From assembly GCA_039922955.1 (NCBI GenBank), contig JBDTDR010000127.1:1-20715 (forward strand): a stretch of DNA of 20,715 nt, read 5' to 3'. Under the pieces are notes generated by a model. The model saw only the letters and a program-made list of their open reading frames with translations. It was not told where the DNA came from and made no database searches. Source of the stretch: Tumulicola sp039922955 (lineage in GTDB: Bacteria > Vulcanimicrobiota > Vulcanimicrobiia > Vulcanimicrobiales > Vulcanimicrobiaceae). The position numbers and the translations under genes were made by a program. Shown in pieces: positions 7,367 through 15,034 of the stretch. Each line of letters begins with the position of its first letter. Within the stretch, counting starts at the first letter, position 1.

Positions 7367-10300
7367 TTGAAGTTCGCGACCGCCGGCGCCGTCAGCGCTT
7401 TCATCCCGGCCTGTTTCAACGCGGCGTTGACTCCCGGCAGCACGTTCTTCACGAAGGCATTGTAGCGGATGACGCCGTCTTGCACTTGTGCGTGGGTGCG
7501 AACGAGATACTGCACGACGGGCTGCGTGAGCAGCCCCTGCGCTCCGAAATACGCCCCGAACAGATCCTCACGTAGCGCACCCGGTCGCTGAATGCCGTCT
7601 TCGTCGTTCTGATAGTTCGCCGTCAGAAAGTCGAAGACGCTCGCGCGCGCCGTGAGCGCGTCAGCGAGCTTCGAGAACAGCGCGGCGTTCGCGGCTTTCT
7701 TCGAAGTGCCGGCCGCCTCGTCGATCGTCTTCTTCACGGCGTCGAGGTTGTTGAGCATGGCGTCCACCACCGAGAGCTGGTCCTGCACCTTCATCGCGGC
7801 CGCAAAAGTCCGTTCGTAATCGGCCTGCGTCAGGATCGAGCGCGGGTCGGCTTTTACGACGAAACGCTGGACGTACGTATGACCGTCGAGGGTCATGCGC
7901 ACGGCGTACGATCCGGGCGGAACGCCGGGTCCGGAGTCGGGACCTTGGTAGCGCTCTTTGGCCGCTCCGAGCCATTTCATGGGCCCGTTAACGCCGAAGT
8001 CCCAAACGTACCGGTTCAGGCCCACCTTGTTCGTGATGTAGGGCTTGTCTTTGCCGGCGACCTTATGCGTGCCCGAAACCGTTCGGATAACGCGTCCGTG
8101 CGAATCCAGGATGTCGAGCTTGGGAGCGTTCTTTTGCGGCTCCTTCTGATAAAACGTTACCACCACGCCGTTGGGGGGATTGTCGGCCGCGTAGTTGGTG
8201 TAGGTTCCTTCGTCGTTTTCGTGCTGCGACCACTCGTACGAAACGCGCGGCGCAAACAGCCACGTACCGCGCGCTACCGCCTGCGCCAAGCGCTGCACCG
8301 GGTTCATGTCGTCCATGATGTAGACCGACCGGCCGTGCGTCGCAATTACCAGATCGTTCGCCTGCGGCTGCATGCGAATGTCGTGAACGGAGACGGTCGG
8401 CAAATCGTTTTGGAACGATTGCCACTTCGCGCCGCCGTCGAAGGAAATCCAGATGCCTTCTTCGGTTCCGAGGTAGACGATGTTCCGATCGCGGATGTCC
8501 GGCCGAATCGCGCGGGCCCACTGATCCTTTGGCAGTCCGTTGACGATCTTGGTCCAGTGTTTTCCGAAGTCGTGCGTGACGAACGCATACGGCGCGTTGT
8601 CGCCGATATAGTGCCCGTCGTTGATAGCGTAGGCCGTACCATCCGCTAAAGTCGAGGGCGCCACGGTCGCGAAGCGGCCGAACTCCGGCGCGCCCGCGGG
8701 CGTAACGTTGCTCCAGTGCTTTCCGTAGTCGCGCGTCAGCTGCACGAGGCCGTCGTCGGTTCCGACCCAAATCTCGCCCTTCGCCAGCGTCGAGCCCTCG
8801 ATATCCAGCAGGGTGTCGCTGTACTCGGCTCCCGAAACGTCGTGCGTGATCGGGCCGCCCGACGGCTGCTGATGGGCCTTCACGTTGCGCGTGAGGTCCG
8901 GGCTGATTTTCGTCCACGTCTTCCCGCGGTCGGTCGTTTGAAAGATGAGGTTTCCGCCGTACCACGCGACCCGCGGATTCCATGGCGCGAACGCGATCGG
9001 CGATTCCCAGCTGAAACGGTACTTGCTGGTGGACAAGTCGTACGATTCTTTCGAGTTCTGCAGATACGGCGCCACAAACCAAGCGTCTTGCGTGACCCGA
9101 TTGTACACGACGAGCGCGCCGTTCTCGGAGTCCGCCCAGATCCAGTCGGCGTTGTCGGGCTCGGGAATGCCCCACTCGCCGTCGCCGCCGACCGCAGCGA
9201 TCCAGTGCTTGTTTTGGATCCCTGAGGCGTCCAGCGAATTCGACGGTCCGCACCAGCCGTTATTGTCTTGCAGGCCGGCGCAAACCGTGTACGGATTGTC
9301 GTTGCCGAGCCCCACGCGATAGACTTGACCGATCGGCAAGTTCGCGGAGAAAAACCAGTTCTGCCCGCCGTCGAGCGTGAGCGCGTAGCCGCCGTCCTCA
9401 CCGACGATCACCCGCGCGGGATCGTTGGGCGCGATCCAAATGGCATGGTAATCGACGTGCACCGGGTCGGCGATTTCCTTGAACTTCTTTCCGCCGTCCG
9501 TACTCAGTGCGAGCGCTTCGGAGACGGCGTACACGCGATCGGGATTCTTCGGATCGACTTCAACGTGCGTGAAGTAAAACGGTCGCTGATCGACCAGCGT
9601 GTCCTTGCTCACCATCGTCCACGTGGAGCCGGCATCGTCCGAGCGCCACAACAGGCCTTCGCTCGATTCGATCAGTGCGTAGACGCGGTTGCCGTTGCTC
9701 GGCGCTACCGCGAGCCCGATGCGTCCGACCGGAGACGACGGCAGGCCGTGAAGGGTCAGTTTGTTCCAGCTCGCGCCGCCGTCGGTCGATTTGTAGAGGC
9801 CAGCGTCGGTCCCTCCGCTGGTGAACGTCCACGGCCGACGCCGGAACTGCCATACGCCGGCATAGAGAACGCTCGGATTCTGCACGTTCATCGCGAGATC
9901 CGAAACGCCGCTCATCGGCCCTACGTACAGCGTGTGTTTCCACGTTTTGCCGCCGTCATCGGTGACGTAAATGCCGCGGTCCGTGCTGTCGGCAAAAACG
10001 TCGCCCAACGCCGCCACGATCACGTGATTGCGATTGTGCGGGTCGACGATGATTCGCGAAATGTACTTACTGCCTTTGAGGCCGAGATTGGTCCAGTGCT
10101 CGCCGCCGTCGGTCGTCTTGTAGATGCCGTCGCCGTAGCTCACGTCGTTGCGCGGATTCGTCTCGCCGGTTCCGACCCAAACCGTTTGATTGTCGGTCGG
10201 ATCGATCGCGACCGCACCGATCGCGGCGACCGGTTCCTTTTCGAAGACCGGATCCCACGTCGCGCCGCCGTTCTCCGATTTCCAAACGCCGCCGCCGGCA

Positions 10301-10659
10301 CTGCCCACGTAGTAGAGCTTGGGATCGGTCGCCGATCCGGCCACGGCCGCGACGCGCCCGCCGGCGGCCGCCGGGCCGATCGCGCGCCACATCATGTTCG
10401 AAAAGGGCGGCCCCGGGGTGGGCGTCGGCGAGGGCGTCGGGGTCGGCTTCGCGGGCTTGGCCGGCGCCGCGGACGTTTTCGGAGCCGGCGAAGCCGGAGC
10501 CGGCGTGGACCCCGCGACGGCCGGGGCCGTGGCGGTTGGAGCCGTCAGGGTGGCGGCCGGTGCCGGCGAGGCGGACGGCGTTTGAGCGCACAACGGGGCG
10601 CAGGTCAAAAAAACGACGGCCGTGGCAGCCGACGCAACGTACGGTAAGCGACGAGTCAT
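7363..10659 (-). CDS. Exported Asp-box (sortilin/VPS10-like) propeller protein, upstream paralogue with Pro/Ala/Thr linker
   Basis: This 1,098-residue protein has an ATG start and a good Shine-Dalgarno (GGAGGTGGGAG, about 9 bases upstream). A signal peptide (MTRRLPYVASAATAVVFLTC, cleavage near CAQ at 24-26) is followed by a low-complexity linker rich in Pro, Ala, Thr and Ser (about 27-84) that its downstream partner lacks. The rest parallels the partner: WRAIGPAAAGGRVAAV, about eleven Asp-box-like motifs (for example SENGGATW, TTDGGEHW, STDGGASW, TTDRGKTW, THDFGKHW, SFDGGAKW), the shared DVSGAEYSDT and EIWVGTDDGLVQL segments, a C-terminal Ig-like segment (PGSYAVRMTLDG) and a tail with NDEDGIQRPGALRED. 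The linker may tether the propeller away from the membrane or wall. The catalytic function is unknown. The pair is an old tandem duplication, with nucleotide similarity still visible across conserved stretches. Confidence 0.92.
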   Translation of the reverse strand: MTRRLPYVASAATAVVFLTCAPLCAQTPSASPAPAATLTAPTATAPAVAGSTPAPASPAPKTSAAPAKPAKPTPTPSPTPTPGPPFSNMMWRAIGPAAAGGRVAAVAGSATDPKLYYVGSAGGGVWKSENGGATWDPVFEKEPVAAIGAVAIDPTDNQTVWVGTGETNPRNDVSYGDGIYKTTDGGEHWTNLGLKGSKYISRIIVDPHNRNHVIVAALGDVFADSTDRGIYVTDDGGKTWKHTLYVGPMSGVSDLAMNVQNPSVLYAGVWQFRRRPWTFTSGGTDAGLYKSTDGGASWNKLTLHGLPSSPVGRIGLAVAPSNGNRVYALIESSEGLLWRSDDAGSTWTMVSKDTLVDQRPFYFTHVEVDPKNPDRVYAVSEALALSTDGGKKFKEIADPVHVDYHAIWIAPNDPARVIVGEDGGYALTLDGGQNWFFSANLPIGQVYRVGLGNDNPYTVCAGLQDNNGWCGPSNSLDASGIQNKHWIAAVGGDGEWGIPEPDNADWIWADSENGALVVYNRVTQDAWFVAPYLQNSKESYDLSTSKYRFSWESPIAFAPWNPRVAWYGGNLIFQTTDRGKTWTKISPDLTRNVKAHQQPSGGPITHDVSGAEYSDTLLDIEGSTLAKGEIWVGTDDGLVQLTRDYGKHWSNVTPAGAPEFGRFATVAPSTLADGTAYAINDGHYIGDNAPYAFVTHDFGKHWTKIVNGLPKDQWARAIRPDIRDRNIVYLGTEEGIWISFDGGAKWQSFQNDLPTVSVHDIRMQPQANDLVIATHGRSVYIMDDMNPVQRLAQAVARGTWLFAPRVSYEWSQHENDEGTYTNYAADNPPNGVVVTFYQKEPQKNAPKLDILDSHGRVIRTVSGTHKVAGKDKPYITNKVGLNRYVWDFGVNGPMKWLGAAKERYQGPDSGPGVPPGSYAVRMTLDGHTYVQRFVVKADPRSILTQADYERTFAAAMKVQDQLSVVDAMLNNLDAVKKTIDEAAGTSKKAANAALFSKLADALTARASVFDFLTANYQNDEDGIQRPGALREDLFGAYFGAQGLLTQPVVQYLVRTHAQVQDGVIRYNAFVKNVLPGVNAALKQAGMKALTAPAVANFK

Positions 10660-10701
10660 ACGCGCTCGCTCCCACCTCCACGCGCGCGACTCCTGCGCGG
10701 C

Positions 10702-10721
10702 TGCATCAAAGATGCATCAAA
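10702..10721 (-). promoter_or_regulatory. Direct repeat TGCATCAAA x2 at 11-bp phase, possible operator
   Basis: TGCATCAAA occurs at 10702-10710 and again at 10713-10721, with starts 11 bases apart, close to one helical turn. The junction also forms the palindrome GATGCATC. It sits about 45 bases upstream of the start of the first Asp-box gene, where a transcription factor would act. No matching -10/-35 pair was found with confidence, so the operator role is inferred. Confidence 0.35.
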
Positions 10722-10735
10722 CGGCCGCCACAACC

Positions 10736-10845
10736 GTGTCACCCTAAGCGAAGCGCCGCAGGCGCGCACGTGTCACCCTGAGCGAAGCGCCGCAGGCGCG
10801 CACGTGTCACCCTGAGCGAAGCGCCGCAGGCGCGCAGTCGAAGGG
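10736..10845. repeat. Three tandem copies of a 34-bp GC-rich repeat, the last with an extra palindromic end
   Basis: Units lie at 10736-10769, 10770-10803 and 10804-10845. Each begins GTGTCACCCTGAGCGAAG (A replaces G in CCCTGAG in the first copy) and continues with CGCCGCAGGCGCGCA. The third ends with GTCGAAGGG, so read as a whole it runs from CCCTGAGCGAAG to TCGAAGGG as an imperfect hairpin. This type of CCCTGAGCGAAG...CGAAGGG element is known as a dispersed intergenic repeat in various bacteria. Here it is partly tandem. It begins 3 bases from the stop of the small membrane protein gene and lies upstream of the Asp-box pair. It could act on mRNA ends or simply be a parasitic repeat. Confidence 0.85.
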
Positions 10846-10848
10846 CCG

Positions 10849-11001
10849 CTAACGATTTTTTTCGCCCGCGTGCAGCCGCGCTTCGTAGTAGGGAACGTTC
10901 CGGTGGATCGCCCACCACTGCGACACGGCGATCGCGCCGCACATCACGACGAAGAACGCGATCAGGCCGATCGTCCAGGCGCGACGGGCTTGGTGCGACA
11001 T
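10849..11001 (-). CDS. Small single-pass membrane protein (50 aa)
   Basis: The ATG at 11001 opens a 50-residue frame: MSHQARRAW, then a hydrophobic segment (TIGLIAFFVVMCGAIAVSQW, about residues 10-29), then a polar tail ending HAGEKNR. The basic N-terminus and single hydrophobic helix suggest an inner-membrane peptide with its N-terminus inside. An in-frame GTG at 11016 is an alternative start. No family is recognised. It is divergent from the lytic transglycosylase and upstream of the Asp-box pair on the same strand, separated from it by the 34-bp repeats. Support is moderate: the composition is typical of a real membrane peptide and the gap is otherwise empty, but there is no strong Shine-Dalgarno. 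Confidence 0.5.
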   Translation of the reverse strand: MSHQARRAWTIGLIAFFVVMCGAIAVSQWWAIHRNVPYYEARLHAGEKNR

Positions 11002-11024
11002 TTGTTGGCGGCTCACGAGGCTCG

Positions 11025-11058
11025 AGTTTTTCCACAGAACCAAAAACTTCCCCGGGGA
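11025..11058. promoter_or_regulatory. Inverted repeat AGTTTTT-N10-AAAAACT followed by palindrome TCCCCGGGGA
   Basis: In the 93-base gap between the divergent small membrane protein and lytic transglycosylase genes, AGTTTTT (11025-11031) is matched by AAAAACT (11042-11048). This is followed directly by the perfect 10-base palindrome TCCCCGGGGA (11049-11058). Both are dyad-symmetric and in promoter position for either gene, so they may be operator sites. An AT-rich core is unusual in this GC-rich DNA. The role is inferred. Confidence 0.3.
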
Positions 11059-11094
11059 GGCTCGGCCGCAGATCGGCTTGAAGGCCCTCAACAA

Positions 11095-11733
11095 ATGAAG
11101 ATGTTCGCCTACGTGGCGGCGGTAGGTGCCGTCTTTGGCCTCGCCGTTGCCTCGAGCGTGCCGGCGCGGGCCGCGCTGCCGCCGCTGCAAGCAACCCCCG
11201 CGACGATCGCCGTCTACGCCTCGGTGCTCCATCACATCAATCCAGCGCTTCCCAAATGGCAAAGCCGCGATCTCGCGCGCCGCGTACTGGTCAACGCCGA
11301 GCGCTGGCGTCTCGACGCGAACATGCTCGTCGCGATCGTAACGGTCGAATCGCGCTGGCACACGCATGCGGTTTCCAGCGCGGGCGCGATCGGCCTCGGC
11401 CAGCTGATGCCCGGGACGGCGGCGCATCTCGGCGTCAACCCCCGCAACGCCGGCGAAAATCTGTCCGGCGCCGCCCGCTATCTCAGCGGCCTGATGCATC
11501 GCTTTGGATCCAACCACTGCGATCTCGTCTTTGCGGCCTACAACGCGGGGCCCGACGCGGTTTCCGACTACGGCGGGATCCCGCCGTTCGGCGAAACGCA
11601 GAACTACGTGGTGCGCGTCATGGGTACGTGGCAGCACCTTTCCAAGACGGTGCGCCTGCCACCCGACGCCTACGCCGCCGCGCGCGGCCCGGACGCCGAA
11701 TACTGGCTGGATGCCACCGTAGCCGCCCGCTAA
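11095..11733 (+). CDS. Lytic transglycosylase, SLT domain, exported
   Basis: This 212-residue protein cleaves peptidoglycan glycan strands between MurNAc and GlcNAc, forming 1,6-anhydro-MurNAc, in the periplasm. A signal peptide spans about residues 1-27 (MKMFAYVAAVGAVFGLAVAS, cleavage near ARA). The SLT core is clear: catalytic Glu85 in VTVESRWHTHAVS, then GAIGLGQLMPGTA (98-110), AAYNAGP (147-153) and GETQNYVVRV (166-175), the standard motif series of family 1 lytic transglycosylases. I chose the ATG at 11095 because it gives a proper signal peptide and follows GAAGG. The open frame extends further upstream to 10870, but that part is charged and unlike a leader. Its TAA overlaps the TAG of the convergent gmhB-like gene (11730-11733). 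The C-terminal 30 residues beyond the SLT core are not recognised. Confidence 0.93.
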   Translation: MKMFAYVAAVGAVFGLAVASSVPARAALPPLQATPATIAVYASVLHHINPALPKWQSRDLARRVLVNAERWRLDANMLVAIVTVESRWHTHAVSSAGAIGLGQLMPGTAAHLGVNPRNAGENLSGAARYLSGLMHRFGSNHCDLVFAAYNAGPDAVSDYGGIPPFGETQNYVVRVMGTWQHLSKTVRLPPDAYAAARGPDAEYWLDATVAAR

Positions 11734-12203
11734 CCGCGCAGCTCGCGCGAACGAAGAATCTTTTCGACGGCGTCCGCCAGATGGTGGGCGCCGTCGATCT
11801 TCATCGGAATGGCGCCGGCATTGCGCGCCGCTTCGACGTCGCTATCCCGATCGCCGACGACGGCGCACGCCGCCGGCTCGACGCCGAGCGCGCGCGCCGC
11901 ATCCAAGATCAGCTTGGGCTTGGGCTTACGGCACTCGCAGTCGTCGCCGGGCGCATGCGGGCAGACGAAGAACCCGGCGAACGGGCCGAGCAGCTCCTCG
12001 ACCCGCCGATTGACGGCATCGACTTGATCGATCGTAATGTATCCACGCCCGACGCCGCTCTGGTTGCTGACGACGGCTAACCGCAATCCGGCGGCGCGCA
12101 ATCGGTCGAGTTGCTCGCGTGCGTCCGGCGCAGCCTGCACCTTGTCCGGGTCGCCGTTAAACGGCACGTCGACAACCAGCGTCTCGTCGCGATCGAACAG
12201 CAC
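11730..12203 (-). CDS. gmhB: HAD-family heptose 1,7-bisphosphate phosphatase (GmhB-like)
   Basis: The protein of about 157 residues matches GmhB / the N-terminal domain of HisB. It has motif I DRDET (Asp4 nucleophile, Asp6 general acid), motif II VVSNQSGVGRGY (44-55), the zinc-binding group C81-P-H83...C89-E-C91 with RKPKP, which distinguishes GmhB, and motif IV VVGDRDSDVEAA (115-126). GmhB removes the 1-phosphate from D-glycero-manno-heptose 1,7-bisphosphate in ADP-heptose synthesis for lipopolysaccharide or S-layer glycans; it acts in the cytoplasm. Motif I has Glu where GmhB usually has Gly (DRDGT). The start is uncertain. The GTG at 12203 leaves a short first strand, while RA before VLFD would fit better; upstream in frame only a CTG at 12239 overlaps the end of thiC. 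No other heptose gene is in the window. It is co-directional with thiC, probably co-transcribed. Confidence 0.85.
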   Translation of the reverse strand: MLFDRDETLVVDVPFNGDPDKVQAAPDAREQLDRLRAAGLRLAVVSNQSGVGRGYITIDQVDAVNRRVEELLGPFAGFFVCPHAPGDDCECRKPKPKLILDAARALGVEPAACAVVGDRDSDVEAARNAGAIPMKIDGAHHLADAVEKILRSRELRG

Positions 12204-12235
12204 CGCTCTAACGCCGAGGCCGCCCGTCGAAGCGT

Positions 12236-13912
<1,677 letters not shown>

Positions 13913-13916
13913 ACGT

Positions 13917-14014
13917 TCCTCCCTTCGCCGGCATTACCCGGATCAGGTGCTTGCGGTCGGCGAGTATGGTGCCCGCCCTCTCAGCCCGCCTAAAGCGAGC
14001 TCCCGCTCACGGGT
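13917..14014 (-). promoter_or_regulatory. TPP riboswitch (THI element) of thiC
   Basis: Reading the minus strand, the thiC leader contains the THI-box hallmarks: GCGGGCTGAGAGG (around 13976-13988) with the CUGAGA core, and CACCTGATCCGGGTAATGCC (around 13930-13951) followed by GGCGAAGGG. GCTCGC/GCGGGC can form P3, GCGG/CCGC can form P2, and GGCG/CGCC can form a P3a hairpin; P1 is weak by eye. The aptamer binds thiamine diphosphate. Its last conserved bases merge into the Shine-Dalgarno GGAGG (13918-13922), so ligand binding should hide the ribosome site, giving translational control. The mode of control is inferred from the spacing; no terminator with a U-tract is seen. Confidence 0.94.
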
Positions 14015-14058
14015 ACTTATCAAACCGCGCAGTAAAACCCCGTCGAGAGGACGGCCGG

Positions 14059-14979
14059 ATGCTCCAAGAACGCCCGCAGACGCTCGCGGGCCCGTATCTG
14101 CTGCTCGGCGGCGCACAGTTGGCCGTCGGCGCGGCCGCGATTTTTGCGCGCTTCGCATTGGAAGGCGCGGCGCCGCTCGCGGTTGCGGCGTCGCGGCTGT
14201 GCATCGCGGCGCTCGTCTTGCTGCTCGTTGCCGCCCTTCGCGGACGACGCGGCGGAGCGGCGCCGCTCGACCGGCGGCAAGCCGGCGTGTTGTGCGCGGC
14301 CGGCGTCGCGCTGGCCGTGCATTTTGCCGGCTGGATCGCGTCGCTCGAATACACGACGGTGGCCATATCCACGCTGCTGGTCGCGTCCACGCCGATTTGG
14401 ACGGCGCTCTACGATGCGCTCGCGCGCCGGCACGCGCTGTCGCGGCTCGCTTTGGTCGCCTTCGTCACCGGCGGCATCGGTCTAGCGGCGGTCGTAGGCT
14501 TCAATCGGACGCCGCCGCCGGAGGCCGGGCACGCGTTGCTCGGGGCCGCACTGGCGTTGGCCGGCGGCCTCGCGATGGCCGCCTATCTGCTGCTGGTTCG
14601 CCACGTCCGCGGCGCGCTCGACACGCGCACGATCGTCACGCGCACCTACACCTGGGCGGCAATCGCGCTCGTCGCAGCCGCAGCGATCGCGCGTCAGCCG
14701 CCGCCGCACCTTACCGACACGATCGCTTGGGGAGGGATTTTCGCGATGGCCCTGATCTCGCAGTTGCTCGGCCACACGGCGATCAATGCCAGCCTGCGCT
14801 GGTTCTCGCCCAGCGCCGTTTCGTTCACCACGCTGCTCGAGCCGATTAGCGCCGCGATTCTGGCGCTGCTCATCTTCGGTGAATCGCTTTCCGCCGCGGC
14901 GCTCGTGGGCGCGGCGATTCTGCTCGCTTCCATCGGGCTAATGCTGCGGGAAGACCATTGGCGGCAACCAGACGCGTGA
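14059..14979 (+). CDS. EamA/DMT-superfamily transporter
   Basis: This 306-residue, very hydrophobic protein has about ten membrane segments in two EamA halves. LEYTTVAISTLLVASTPIWTA falls at the end of the first half, and LRWFSPSAVSFTTLLEPISAAILALLIFGESL at the equivalent place in the second, both typical of this family. It sits in the inner membrane and probably exports or exchanges a small metabolite; the family is too broad for a substrate. The ATG at 14059 follows GAGAGG by 8 bases. The open frame extends to 13807 but that part is charged and overlaps thiC and its riboswitch, so I did not use it. It is divergent from thiC and followed 55 bases later by aceE. A thiamine-related substrate would be speculation. 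Confidence 0.9.
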   Translation: MLQERPQTLAGPYLLLGGAQLAVGAAAIFARFALEGAAPLAVAASRLCIAALVLLLVAALRGRRGGAAPLDRRQAGVLCAAGVALAVHFAGWIASLEYTTVAISTLLVASTPIWTALYDALARRHALSRLALVAFVTGGIGLAAVVGFNRTPPPEAGHALLGAALALAGGLAMAAYLLLVRHVRGALDTRTIVTRTYTWAAIALVAAAAIARQPPPHLTDTIAWGGIFAMALISQLLGHTAINASLRWFSPSAVSFTTLLEPISAAILALLIFGESLSAAALVGAAILLASIGLMLREDHWRQPDA

Positions 14980-14980
14980 T

Positions 14981-14992
14981 TGGACCGGTCCA
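14981..14992. promoter_or_regulatory. Perfect 12-bp palindrome TGGACCGGTCCA before aceE
   Basis: TGGACCGGTCCA begins one base after the stop of the DMT transporter gene and 42 bases before the aceE start. It is fully self-complementary and near where a repressor of the pyruvate dehydrogenase genes would bind. Its TGG...CCA arms loosely recall GntR-type sites such as those of PdhR, but the core differs, so the link is only a suggestion. Confidence 0.35.
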
Positions 14993-15034
14993 CCCGCAAG
15001 GGATTGGCCGGGCAAACGGAATGACCGGCAGGCT

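Noticed and set aside
10736..10845. CRISPR array made of the 34-bp repeats
   Set aside because: The units are directly adjacent with no spacers, number only three, and no cas gene is present.
10849..11637. Long minus-strand protein of 262 residues opposite the lytic transglycosylase
   Set aside because: Only the last 50 residues look like a protein; the upstream part is antisense to the transglycosylase.
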